Positions 16,469 to 23,864 of a stretch of DNA of 33,297 nucleotides are shown in pieces. Source of the stretch: a virus. The stretch spans positions 1-33,297 of IMG/VR virus record IMGVR_UViG_3300010399_000067; one strand, 5' to 3'. A model generated the notes under the pieces. It ran no database searches. It worked only from the letters and a program-made list of their open reading frames with translations, and was not told where the DNA came from. A program made the position numbers and the translations under genes. Each line of letters starts with the position of its first letter. Within the stretch, counting starts at the first letter, position 1.

Positions 16469-17805
16469 ACGCCAGCGGCTTGACGCTTCTCCATGATCCC
16501 GCGAGCGAGATCATCGAGGGCCTGAGTTGCTGGTGTGGTGAAAAGTTTTCCTTCCTCCGTTTTTTGAGTCGGAAGCTTTCCGTCGCTCGGTGCGCCGGTT
16601 TCCCGGATTCGATTGACGCTCACGTTTTTGAACTTCGCGAGGCTCGCCGTCGCCTCCGCGAGTTTCTTTTTCGTTTCGTCCAGTTCCGCAACGACTCCGT
16701 CATAGAGTGGTTGCAGATACATCAGTTGAGCCATCCCGAGGATCGTGAGAGCCCGCATGTCTGCGCTGTCGTCCTTGATCGCTTCTTCAACACTCGCGTT
16801 GATCCCGGCGACGAGTTTGTTATGCGCCTCCGTGGACTTTTTCACAGCCTCGTCCGCCTTCGGATCGATTGGCTGTTCCTTCATGTATTCGAACTTGCCC
16901 CGGAGTTCCGCGAGTTTCGATTTCGTCGTCTCGGATCGTTCCGTGAGAGCCTTCGTCGATGCGGATTGCCGGTCGGCAATGTATTGCTCCACGTTTTTCT
17001 TCGCGGTCTTGACTGCTTCCGCTTTCAGGAACTTCGTCTTCTCGATCTCCGAAATGCTCGACTCGATGATCCGGACGAGAGTCTGATCCTTCAGTCCCTC
17101 GAAAATCTTCGTCCATTCAATCATCTCCGGGCCTCCGTGAGCCTTGATTTTTTCGATGACTTTGTCCGCGTTAATATTCGGGGACTTCCGGAGCTGGTCG
17201 TAAATGAATTCCCGCGTCTGCTCGACCGACTGGTCAAATTCCTTGAACTTCGGATCTGTGTCGATGTCGAGTTTCGCACGCCACTCCCTCAGATCCTTGA
17301 TCTCTTTTTCCACCTCGGGCGGGACGGGGTTTTTCAGTTTCTCGTCTCGCTCGGCGATTTCTTTCCTGAGTTTTTCGATCTCGGCTTCCTTCGCAGCAAT
17401 TTCCTGCGCGGCCCGGATTTTGATGCCGGTAAAGGCTTCCGTCGATTTCGGACTGGCGTTCGGTGGCAGCTTCGGTGAGTCCTTGAAATACTCGTTCGCC
17501 CGGTCTTCTGCGGCTTTGCGTTCCGCTTCAACCTTCGCGGCTTCCGGATCTGCTTTCGCCTTTTCTGCCGCCTCCGCAGCCGCTTTGTCGGCCGCTTCTT
17601 TTTCGAGCCGTTCCTTTTCCTCCGGATCGTTTTTCTTGGTGATCTGTTCCGCGAGGGCATCGAGCCCCTCAGATACACCGCGAAAATCCTCGGCGGTAGC
17701 GGGCCGTGACAAGTCGCGTCCTTGTTCCGCTACCTTGCGAGCGGTTTCTTCATTCTGTTTCGCCAACTCCTCGGGAGTTTGTGCTGGCTTGGTTTCTTCT
17801 GGCAT
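16465..17805 (-). CDS. Scaffolding protein candidate (long coiled coil)
   Basis: 446 residues, almost wholly Glu/Lys/Ala-rich and predicted helical: KEAADKAAAEAAEKAKADPE, KEAEIEKLRKEIAERDEKL, DETKKKLAEATASLAKF. Charged helical proteins of this size between portal and capsid genes are the typical internal scaffold that guides capsid assembly and leaves or is degraded at maturation. The C-terminal 50 residues are basic (QALDDLARGIMEKRQ), as expected of a capsid-binding tail in this class. The GC-rich coding strand makes a long antisense open frame, which is a shadow. Position and composition support the call; direct proof of capsid contact is absent. Confidence 0.75.
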   Translation of the reverse strand: MPEETKPAQTPEELAKQNEETARKVAEQGRDLSRPATAEDFRGVSEGLDALAEQITKKNDPEEKERLEKEAADKAAAEAAEKAKADPEAAKVEAERKAAEDRANEYFKDSPKLPPNASPKSTEAFTGIKIRAAQEIAAKEAEIEKLRKEIAERDEKLKNPVPPEVEKEIKDLREWRAKLDIDTDPKFKEFDQSVEQTREFIYDQLRKSPNINADKVIEKIKAHGGPEMIEWTKIFEGLKDQTLVRIIESSISEIEKTKFLKAEAVKTAKKNVEQYIADRQSASTKALTERSETTKSKLAELRGKFEYMKEQPIDPKADEAVKKSTEAHNKLVAGINASVEEAIKDDSADMRALTILGMAQLMYLQPLYDGVVAELDETKKKLAEATASLAKFKNVSVNRIRETGAPSDGKLPTQKTEEGKLFTTPATQALDDLARGIMEKRQAAGV

Positions 17806-17821
17806 ATTTTACTTGTGGGGT

Positions 17822-18055
17822 TTATGGATTGCGTTTGACTCTCTGATATTGAACATGGCATCTAGTCTCTCCATTTTTCAATACCCGATAAAAAACTCCC
17901 CGAATCGGGGAATTGTTTTTTGCCGTAACTGACCGAAATTTTTTAAGCGCATAACAAAGGTCTTCAAACTCTTTGTTTATCGCTTCAACTTCTGAATCAG
18001 AAATATTATGTTTATCGGCGGTATCGAGACGCGCTGGTTTAATTTTGTCTGCCAT
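17822..18055 (-). CDS. Small protein of unknown function
   Basis: 77 residues (MADKIKPARLDTADKHN...), helical first half (SEVEAINKEFEDLCYALKKF) and a basic beta-like end (GVFYRVLKNGETRCHVQYQ). An AAGAAAG element precedes the ATG, which follows the upstream stop by three bases. A hairpin with T-tracts on both sides sits inside it (see the entry at 17890). Function unknown; it lies between the portal-side gene and the scaffold, where small assembly factors occur. Confidence 0.6.
   Translation of the reverse strand: MADKIKPARLDTADKHNISDSEVEAINKEFEDLCYALKKFRSVTAKNNSPIRGVFYRVLKNGETRCHVQYQRVKRNP
17890..17920. terminator. Weak bidirectional terminator-like hairpin inside a small gene
   Basis: TCCCC and GGGGA pair around the five-base loop GAATC. 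On the minus strand the stem is followed by GTTTTTT and on the plus strand by AATTGTTTTTT. The five-base-pair stem is short, so termination would be partial. It lies within the 77-residue gene, where it encodes IRG, and could reduce transcription into the scaffold and later genes. Confidence 0.4.
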
Positions 18056-18058
18056 AAC

Positions 18059-18364
18059 TTAGTCTTTCTTCGGGGGGTTGAGTTTTTCTCCGTCGTTCCA
18101 CGCGTCATCGTCGCCGATGTCGGGATACGCTTTCGTTTCCTTCGGAAGTTCCGGAGGGGGGTATGCGAGGTTGTAGATTTCTCGCAAAGCCATTTGATAG
18201 CCGCGCAATTCGCCATTGCGAACCAGCGTCTTGTTGGCATGAGCGCCGTCTAGCAATGTGGGGGCGGCTTCAGACAATCTCGGAACAAGCTTTCCGCCTG
18301 TTCGTGTTTCGATAAATTGTCTGAAAAGTGCTACGTCATCCGAGTTCCACTCCAGAATTTCCAT
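18059..18364 (-). CDS. Small protein of unknown function, overlapping portal end
   Basis: 101 residues (MEILEWNSDDVALFRQFIET...). The start lies 29 bases before the portal stop, in another frame, so it is coupled to the portal. A helical hydrophobic part (LRGYQMALREIYNLA) is followed by a proline-rich acidic tail (YPPPELPKETKAYPDI, DDDAWNDGE). Such a tail could mediate binding to a partner. Small proteins in this place may act as adaptors of the portal or in scaffold function. No family recognised. Confidence 0.7.
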   Translation of the reverse strand: MEILEWNSDDVALFRQFIETRTGGKLVPRLSEAAPTLLDGAHANKTLVRNGELRGYQMALREIYNLAYPPPELPKETKAYPDIGDDDAWNDGEKLNPPKKD

Positions 18365-20435
18365 TTGGGGGTTGTTGGTTGAGGGTTGCGGCGGCTGCTT
18401 GATCGATCTGTGCCGCCTCTGCTTCCATCTGCTTCAACTGTGCGAGCGCGGGTGCGGCATTTTTCAAAAATTCTTCAATCGGCTTGAGCTGTTCCTTCGG
18501 CACGCCTTGTTCCTGCGCCCGGGAGACGTGCTCGGCAATATGTGCAACAACCGCTTCCAGCGTAGAGGACGGCTGGCCTTGTTCCATCATGCCCGCGCCG
18601 ATTTGTTCCGCGAGCGGCATCAGGGTTTGCAAGTGAATCATGTGATTGTCACGCGGAGACACCGGCACTGCCTGCCCTTGAACCAAAAGACTCGACTCCA
18701 TTTGCTGAAGCCGGTGCTGCTCCGCTTCAACCGTTGGATCGTTATCCGGCAACAGCACTCGATTTGCAAAGTCAGTTCCGATTCTCGCATTCAAGTCTTC
18801 CACTTCGAGGGCTCGCTGGTTGTAAAAAGGGTTCCCCTTTTTCTCGGTCGCCACCATCGCAATCATCTGCCGTTCGAGAGGTGTGAGGTCGCGGATCGTT
18901 CCGGCAACAGGGTATTGAGAGATCTCATCGATCTCCTCCTGCGTCATAAACTCCAGCAATTCCTTTTGCGCGGCCTTCGCATCGTCCTCGATTGTCTCCT
19001 TGTCGCAAATCCTGCGCTGCATGGTTTGAACCATGTTTACAAACTGCGTCATAAACCTTCCGATGCGCGAGTCTTTGCCTTCCTCTTCTCTCGCAGCAAG
19101 AAGATTCCACGCAGCGGGCGAACGAAAAGCTTCTCCGGCCATTTGTGGCGGGCTGGTGTTACCGATGAGTTGATCCACGAGACCGGAAAAATATGCATCG
19201 AGTTTGAGGCTCGGTTCAACATTTCCATCGAGGCGCTGCTCCAATATGGTCCAGCCGCTCGGAAAAATGCACGTCATCCCAACGACAGACATTTTGAATG
19301 TATGGATTCTCTTTACGTCACCTTGCACCGGTATCTTGCCTGACAAGATAGATCGATCAACGATTTCATTACGGTTCCGGTCGATCATCCCGGCGAGTTC
19401 GTAGATGTCCCGGCCGACACCTTTGCTACCATGCAGGGTTCCGTTTCCTTTCTGGTAGGTGAAAAACGTCAGGGCCGATTCCATGCTCGGAAACCTGTCG
19501 TCCTTCGAAAAAATAGCTGACAATCCTTGGCCCGCGAATTGGTAGTGACTGACTTTGCCGGTGACTTCCCTTGCGAGGAGGTGATACACCACGACGACGT
19601 TCGCGCCCGCCATGTAGGAGGCTCCGATTGTCAGTTCCCGGATTGCATTCTGATACCAAAATTCGAGAGTGCCGCCGACATTGAGCCGGTCGCGAATCTG
19701 CACCGGACTCGCATTGTTGATCTCGTTCGTGGTCTCTTTGATATTGTATCCAACAGATGACGCCACCTCGCGGTCCTTGATCTTCGCGAAAAGTTCATAC
19801 GGCATCATCGTTTCTTTCAGGATCATCACCTGACAATAAACGGAATCCTGTTTCGTGCCGTCCGGAGCGAAAGCCTCGTCGAACTTGAAGTGATTCGGGA
19901 ACCAAGTAAACTCGTCGAGCCATGCAACGGTTGAGTATCCGAAAAGCGCGTTGTTGAAGGCGATATCCTCTACAAGAGTCGTCCAACCCTTCCGGCCGCG
20001 AATCGTTTTGGTGATGACTTCTCTGAACTTCTCAGTTTTCTCCGGAGCGTTCTGCCACTTGTGGCTTAGGCTCGAACTGGTAAGATATTTGAGTGAGTCA
20101 ACCGCTTGCGTGAATCTCGGGGCAACCTTGTCAATCATGCTCGGAAGCGGCTTAGTGGTGAAGTTCTGCTTCCAACCGAGACCTTCCGCTTCGAGTTTAT
20201 AAGAATCGTATGGCCTCTCCGCGTTGTATTTCGCGAGGATGCGCGAGCCGACAATCGAACGGTTGCGGCCTGCTTGGATAATCAGCTTGACCACTTCCCG
20301 GCCCATATTCGCGTCCCGGATCGATCTCTGAGTAGGCTCGCCTGAGGAGTCGATTTTCGGGGACTGGATTATGTTGCCGTATCCGTCCGGGTAGGTGCCG
20401 GGTGTTCGGACAGTGGTATCAGTATCAAAAGGCAT
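18336..20435 (-). CDS. Portal protein (large, podovirus-like)
   Basis: 699 residues, a length close to P22-type portals. The N-terminal half is helical with IVGSRILAKYNAERPYDS and the long run of charged helix/strand segments expected of a portal wing, then TFKMSVVGMTCIFP and a loop with MIDRNRNEIVDRS. From about residue 500 it is all helical (KAAQKELLEFMTQEEIDE), and the last 100 residues form an Ala/Gln-rich helix plus disordered tail (LKQMEAEAAQIDQAAAATL), reminiscent of a barrel domain that can project into the capsid. Position after terminase and before scaffold supports the portal call. Role: dodecameric ring for DNA entry and exit. No direct catalytic motif expected. Confidence 0.82.
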   Translation of the reverse strand: MPFDTDTTVRTPGTYPDGYGNIIQSPKIDSSGEPTQRSIRDANMGREVVKLIIQAGRNRSIVGSRILAKYNAERPYDSYKLEAEGLGWKQNFTTKPLPSMIDKVAPRFTQAVDSLKYLTSSSLSHKWQNAPEKTEKFREVITKTIRGRKGWTTLVEDIAFNNALFGYSTVAWLDEFTWFPNHFKFDEAFAPDGTKQDSVYCQVMILKETMMPYELFAKIKDREVASSVGYNIKETTNEINNASPVQIRDRLNVGGTLEFWYQNAIRELTIGASYMAGANVVVVYHLLAREVTGKVSHYQFAGQGLSAIFSKDDRFPSMESALTFFTYQKGNGTLHGSKGVGRDIYELAGMIDRNRNEIVDRSILSGKIPVQGDVKRIHTFKMSVVGMTCIFPSGWTILEQRLDGNVEPSLKLDAYFSGLVDQLIGNTSPPQMAGEAFRSPAAWNLLAAREEEGKDSRIGRFMTQFVNMVQTMQRRICDKETIEDDAKAAQKELLEFMTQEEIDEISQYPVAGTIRDLTPLERQMIAMVATEKKGNPFYNQRALEVEDLNARIGTDFANRVLLPDNDPTVEAEQHRLQQMESSLLVQGQAVPVSPRDNHMIHLQTLMPLAEQIGAGMMEQGQPSSTLEAVVAHIAEHVSRAQEQGVPKEQLKPIEEFLKNAAPALAQLKQMEAEAAQIDQAAAATLNQQPPNGNSGVELG

Positions 20436-20441
20436 ACGTCA

Positions 20442-20741
20442 TCATTGATTAACAGTGACTCGTCGCTCCCAAATTGGCCCCCATTTCTTTTTTGGGCATC
20501 CTTCCGTCGCCAGAATCACTTTGTAATCGACATAACATGTGCAAACGGCACACTGCCGGGCCTCTGTAAACTCCTCGCACGCTTCACATGTGTTTAAACG
20601 GTGCATCCGCTCATCGATGGTCGTAAGAGTCCGGAAACCGAAAAGTTTCGCCAATAGCAATCTCCCACTAGCGAACATCACCCGAAAGGGAGACGAAAGC
20701 CGAAAAGTGTGGACCGCTCGACTGAGGCAGTAGATTCTCAC
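20442..20741 (-). CDS. Small zinc-ribbon-like protein with CxxC and CxxCxC motifs
   Basis: 99 residues beginning at GTG (20741), which overlaps the upstream stop as GTGA; a longer frame upstream to 20882 is in fact the neighbouring 32-residue gene read in another frame and was rejected. The second half has CEACEEF, RQCAVCTCYVDYK and CPKKKWG, i.e. three pairs of cysteines in the spacing of small phage zinc-binding proteins. It may be an accessory to packaging because it lies between terminase-side and portal genes. No reaction can be inferred. Confidence 0.65.
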   Translation of the reverse strand: MRIYCLSRAVHTFRLSSPFRVMFASGRLLLAKLFGFRTLTTIDERMHRLNTCEACEEFTEARQCAVCTCYVDYKVILATEGCPKKKWGPIWERRVTVNQ

Positions 20742-20836
20742 CACGGCAGTCTCCACTTGGTAATAAAATAGATGCAGAGCCCGGTGATCGCGGCAACACA
20801 AATGCCGATACCGATGATTATTCCAATCCAGATCAT
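20738..20836 (-). CDS. 32-residue single-span membrane peptide
   Basis: Reads MIWIGIIIGIGICVAAITGL and ends with a short basic/aromatic tail (KWRLPW). It is too short for usual gene-length cut-offs but has strong support: the start overlaps the upstream stop as ATGA, the GGAGG/AAGGA element stands just before it, and its own stop overlaps the next start as GTGA. Nearly all of it is a single transmembrane helix with N-terminus out by charge, or a lysis-type helper peptide. Function unknown. Confidence 0.6.
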   Translation of the reverse strand: MIWIGIIIGIGICVAAITGLCIYFITKWRLPW

Positions 20837-21411
20837 AATGTCCTTTTCCTCCAGCAATGCGCTGGCAAATCCGTGTTTTCAACTGTGGGTTGGTCTATCC
20901 AGACAGATGCCGCCAGATCTGAGCCGAGGACGTTGCAACCGTGCTGCACCAGCCGAGGGTCTGCTGGCCGACTGCCGATAATCTCCGAACGCAACTCAGC
21001 AACGGCCGCACGGCAGCTCGAACAGCCGTCCGGTAGTTCCTTGTTGTGCGGGCAACCGGCGCAAACGTTCGCCCGGTTCGTGGCGTTAATCTGATCTCCG
21101 AACTGGAGAGGCTCGCGGGAGTTGAGAGACTTAATCCTCGCGAACCATTGCAAAATTCTGCCCTTCAGTGTCGCCACCTTCACCAAAGCGGCGTGCTGGC
21201 CGTCGTCGTTCGTGCAGATGACCGGGTCTCGCTCGCACGCCTGCGCCCGGACTTCATTCTCGGGATCTCCGGGCTCGAAGTTGTTTCGCTTGCGATACGC
21301 ACGAACACGCGCAACGACCCCGGACCAAGTGTTCCCGGCAATCGTGGTGCCGTCTCGCTCCTTGAAAATGAATCCGGATTTCGGAAATAAATTGACGTTA
21401 ATTCTTTGCAT
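20833..21411 (-). CDS. Cys-rich protein next to the terminase
   Basis: 192 residues. The first 60 residues carry a phage-typical fold (SGFIFKERDGTTIAGNTWSG, VRAYRKRNN), and a middle segment has CERDPVIC. The second half has CAGCPHNKELPDGCSSC, four cysteines in a zinc-ribbon-like CxxC...CxxC, and a further Cys near the end. It begins only five bases after the terminase stop. Proteins of this build are commonly found beside terminase genes in phages; I infer a packaging-side role, but none is shown. The end overlaps the 32-residue membrane peptide. Confidence 0.7.
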   Translation of the reverse strand: MQRINVNLFPKSGFIFKERDGTTIAGNTWSGVVARVRAYRKRNNFEPGDPENEVRAQACERDPVICTNDDGQHAALVKVATLKGRILQWFARIKSLNSREPLQFGDQINATNRANVCAGCPHNKELPDGCSSCRAAVAELRSEIIGSRPADPRLVQHGCNVLGSDLAASVWIDQPTVENTDLPAHCWRKRTL

Positions 21412-21416
21412 TCAAA

Positions 21417-23363
21417 TTAAAGTATCGCTTCCTCTGTCGGCCGGTTTCCGTCGTCGAGAAACTGCGTTCTATTAGATTCATCGATCCTCGCGCCTCCGCG
21501 AAGTTGGATCTCGTCGAGCCAGCCGTCGGTATCGTCGCCGCCTCCGGGCATGTCGGAAGTCGCGTCGAGATTCATACTCAGAGTCACACCGGAACCTTTC
21601 CGGGCGGCATGAACGAGGAGTGTCAGACTGTCGGCCTCGTCCGGTGACTCGAACCCGCGAGAGATGTAATCCCGCTTTTGCTCGACTCGGGTTTTTCCCC
21701 CGGTGATCCGAAACTTTCGCTGCGTGAGTTGCTGCGTGAGTTTCGTCATGTCAATTTCCGGGGAGATGAGAAAATATTGAAACTCGCCCCACTTCTTGAG
21801 TGCGAACCAGAGTTCCGTGTTCATCCGTTCGTATTCCTCGAAACATGGCTTGCTGTCTTCGACCATGATTTTGTCCTTGCTGCACGCCTCCGAAAAATTC
21901 ACGTCATGGATGCTCGGGCTCCATTCGTGTTTTATCAAGTCGGCAACTCCCGCGCCCGCGCCCGTTCGATCACAAGCGAAAAATTCCCCGCGAACGCCAG
22001 CTTTGCGGTTCACTTCAACGGTTCGGTCGGTTTGCTGACGGGTGTCTCCCTTTGGGATGGTGAATTGCTGGTCTGCTTGGAGTGCCCATCTGACGATTGA
22101 GTGTCCGTTTCGGTCCTTGAACATGACCTTTCGCCCGGTGGGAAACTCAATAGAAGGAGGAAATTGAATACCAGTTGCTCGTCCCCATTTTCCGAGTGTA
22201 TATATAGCAGCGGCCCCGCCTTCGAGTGCCAGATCCTCAGATCCGATGGGTTTTGGGTCGTCATACCAGATGAATTTTCCCCGCCATTTTGCAAGCATAC
22301 CGGGCGGAATGACTGTTAGTTCGATTCCTTGAGGCGGGTATGCTCCGCGCCCCATTGTGTAATACCCCGCACTGCCTCTGCCTCCGGCGTTCTTTGCGAT
22401 GTTCTCAAGTCCGGATCGAGTTTGCAGGCCGTTGAAAACGATTCGCCCCTCGGTGACGTTCTCCGATCTCTCTCCATCGAGACGCAACACATCCCAGTCG
22501 CGTTTCGATTTCCACTTGTAGTGGTTCTCCACATCGAAACCTTCCCAACCGAACGGTGGCTCAACTCGCTTCGCCAATTCGTCTCCCTGATTCGTCGGAT
22601 TGAACGCGCCGAAAAGTTTGAATCCGCTCGTGTCGCCTTCCTCTTGAATGTTCGAGAGGATGTTATCAATATCTGACCAAAGTCCCCCGGGGACGTTTTC
22701 GATTTCGTCCACGAAAATAAACAGCCGCGACAACGCGCCGAAAATATTGTGCGGGTTCGGTCTCGGCTTCCGCTTCACACCTTGAAGCCGACCGGCTTTT
22801 TTCTTCTGGCCCACAGGGATGATAATCCCTTTGATACTCGAAAGCTGATTGCGCCGGTCGAGCCCGATGAAAAGTTCCCCCACTTCACCGGGCATCGGCA
22901 GACTCGCGGACTTGTGCAGGCCGACAAGATGGGAAAACAAATTCTGTTCGAGGTGATCCTCGCTCGGGCCGAGGACTCGAACCGTCGTCCATTCCGGATC
23001 TCGAATCCATTCGAGAAAAAGCCGCACGCCGACACCGTAGGATTTGCTGCACGACGCCGCGCCCATTATCAGACCGTGACTGGATGTCTCGAAAAGGCTC
23101 CAAAGGTCTCGGGTGAACTTCGGCTCCGGCGTGAACTGGTTTGCGGTCCAGAGAACCTGCGCGGCGGCTTCCGGTGCGTTTGCGTTCAGGAGATAATGAA
23201 CGTAGTGCATCAGCACCGGCAGGTATTTCTTCGGGTCGTCCTCCAGACGCAAGTTCAGCCGCAGATAATCATCAATCGATTTCGCGGCCTCAAATTTCTT
23301 GTCGGAGTGAACAAGCTTCGCGACGTATGCCGCGAGTGCAATTTCGGTCTTATCGGTGAGCAT
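21417..23363 (-). CDS. terL: Terminase large subunit (ATPase and nuclease)
   Basis: 648 residues from MLTDKTEIAL. I prefer this ATG because longer reading runs over the tRNA-like gene just upstream. Walker A-like GAASCSKS is at 101-108, in a non-canonical form lacking the usual G-K-T/S consensus in full but keeping Lys-Ser. Walker B is LFIFVDE at about 214-220, and the coupling-type TNP motif follows in GAFNPTNQ (about 252-259). The nuclease domain shows acidic residues in a RNase H-like order: EDLALEGG (about 376-383), FFACDRTGAG (Asp465) and SPDEADSL (573-580). It docks at the portal and translocates and cuts DNA. No ribosome-binding site precedes the ATG. Confidence 0.95.
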   Translation of the reverse strand: MLTDKTEIALAAYVAKLVHSDKKFEAAKSIDDYLRLNLRLEDDPKKYLPVLMHYVHYLLNANAPEAAAQVLWTANQFTPEPKFTRDLWSLFETSSHGLIMGAASCSKSYGVGVRLFLEWIRDPEWTTVRVLGPSEDHLEQNLFSHLVGLHKSASLPMPGEVGELFIGLDRRNQLSSIKGIIIPVGQKKKAGRLQGVKRKPRPNPHNIFGALSRLFIFVDEIENVPGGLWSDIDNILSNIQEEGDTSGFKLFGAFNPTNQGDELAKRVEPPFGWEGFDVENHYKWKSKRDWDVLRLDGERSENVTEGRIVFNGLQTRSGLENIAKNAGGRGSAGYYTMGRGAYPPQGIELTVIPPGMLAKWRGKFIWYDDPKPIGSEDLALEGGAAAIYTLGKWGRATGIQFPPSIEFPTGRKVMFKDRNGHSIVRWALQADQQFTIPKGDTRQQTDRTVEVNRKAGVRGEFFACDRTGAGAGVADLIKHEWSPSIHDVNFSEACSKDKIMVEDSKPCFEEYERMNTELWFALKKWGEFQYFLISPEIDMTKLTQQLTQRKFRITGGKTRVEQKRDYISRGFESPDEADSLTLLVHAARKGSGVTLSMNLDATSDMPGGGDDTDGWLDEIQLRGGARIDESNRTQFLDDGNRPTEEAIL

Positions 23364-23373
23364 CGATAAAAAG

Positions 23374-23449
23374 TGGTCGGAACGGCAGGACTTGCACCTG
23401 CGGCCTCCCGGTTCCAAGCCGGGCCGTCTGCTACTGACATTACGCTCCG
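23374..23449 (-). tRNA. tRNA-Pro(UGG) with CCA encoded, divergent D and T loops
   Basis: 76 bases fold into a cloverleaf: acceptor CGGAGCG/CGTTCCG (one G-U), anticodon stem CCCGG/CCGGG with loop CTTGGAA (anticodon UGG after U33), T stem GCAGG/CCTGC with loop TGCAAGT, variable loop of 5, A73 and CCA. C1-G72, A73 and the GG of the anticodon are those of proline tRNA. Odd points are A37 instead of G37, a D stem of TGTC/GACG with loop AGTAGCA that lacks the usual GG, and G55 instead of U55 in the T loop. It ends 10 bases before the terminase start. Confidence 0.75.
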
Positions 23450-23457
23450 ATTAAAAA

Positions 23458-23530
23458 TGGCCGGGATGAGAAGGGTTACGAGCCTTTCCTTCCGAGTGAT
23501 CTTCTCGGCGTGCCCAAACACTGCATCCCG
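23458..23530 (-). tRNA. tRNA-like gene of uncertain identity (anticodon region GAU-like)
   Basis: 73 bases with a perfect seven-pair acceptor CGGGATG/CATCCCG, G73 and encoded CCA. A D-arm candidate GTG/CAC and an anticodon stem CCGAG/CTCGG with a seven-base loop AAGATCA are visible, but position 33 is A rather than U, so the anticodon (GAU) is only nominal. The T arm pairs as GGAAAGG/CCCTTCT around CTCGTAA with a mismatch, longer than usual. It is set between two other tRNA-like units with 2- and 8-base gaps, which supports a real array. It may be functional in an unusual form or degenerate. Confidence 0.45.
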
Positions 23531-23532
23531 AT

Positions 23533-23605
23533 TGGTAGCGGGGGTGGGAGTCTCACCCACGGAAGCAGAGCTTATGAAACTCGCTTGAAGATCCTTCTCC
23601 CCGCA
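23533..23605 (-). tRNA. tRNA-Met(CAU)-like gene with short D arm
   Basis: 73 bases. The acceptor GCGGGG/CCCCGC is paired from position 2 with a mismatched 1-72 pair, and A73 plus CCA follow; this 1-72 mismatch is the hallmark of initiator tRNA. The anticodon loop is TTCATAA (CAU), with an anticodon stem that may extend through AAGCGAG/CTCTGCTT with one bulge. The T stem is GTGGG/CCCAC with loop TGAGACT. The D arm is shrunken to a GAAG/CTTC hairpin. Total length and D arm are below standard, so automatic callers may miss it. Confidence 0.55.
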
Positions 23606-23623
23606 GTAGGAAACAGTGACTCG

Positions 23624-23672
23624 AAAAAAGAAAATCGGCCACTCTGAGTTGTGCCGAAACAGAGTGGCCGAT
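23624..23672 (-). terminator. Strong rho-independent terminator before the tRNA array
   Basis: Two perfect 13-base arms (ATCGGCCACTCTG and its complement CAGAGTGGCCGAT) enclose a 13-base loop. Read on the minus strand they are followed by TTTTCTTTTTT. It lies directly after the small gene at 23694, ending the recombinase-containing message before the tRNA-like genes and terminase. Confidence 0.92.
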
Positions 23673-23693
23673 GCGGGACCGGAGCTGGTAGGA

Positions 23694-23864
23694 TTATGCG
23701 CCGGTTTTCTCCCTGTTCTTGGGGTGTCCGTTCTTGTAGTCGGGGTGGGAATTGTTGGCTATTCTGGCGATACGCAGTATCGCGTCTTCCTTGAATTTGC
23801 GAGCTAGACTCTGAACCACACAGGTTCGGTCTCCTGACTTGAATGCTTTAAACTGTCCGTCCAT
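23694..23864 (-). CDS. Small basic protein of unknown function
   Basis: 56 residues (MDGQFKAFKSGDRTCVVQSL...). A strong ribosome-binding site, GAAAGGAG, lies eight bases before the ATG and decides this start over a longer reading upstream inside the recombinase gene. It overlaps the recombinase end by 17 bases. The sequence is Lys/Arg-rich (ARKFKEDAILRIARIA) with a helix in the middle and could be a small DNA-binding or accessory factor; no family recognised. A terminator follows about 20 bases after its stop. Confidence 0.65.
   Translation of the reverse strand: MDGQFKAFKSGDRTCVVQSLARKFKEDAILRIARIANNSHPDYKNGHPKNREKTGA

Noticed and set aside
16354-17478. 374-codon open frame opposite the scaffold gene
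   Set aside because: Mirror of a Glu/Lys/Ala-rich coding strand (Leu/Phe/Arg-rich), a common artefact.
18258-19343. 361-codon open frame opposite the portal gene
   Set aside because: Antisense to a well-supported portal gene, His/Arg/Leu-rich, no start context.
20742-20882. N-terminal extension of the zinc-ribbon-like gene
   Set aside because: The extension overlaps the better supported 32-residue membrane peptide and ends in another frame; GTG at 20741 has a GTGA coupling.
23364-23417. 18-codon extension of the terminase start
   Set aside because: It would run through the tRNA-Pro-like gene, so the ATG at 23363 is preferred.
23780-23850. Plus-strand tRNA-Gln-like run (CTCTGAA and AGGTTCG)
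   Set aside because: No matching acceptor stem and it lies within a coding gene with a strong ribosome-binding site.
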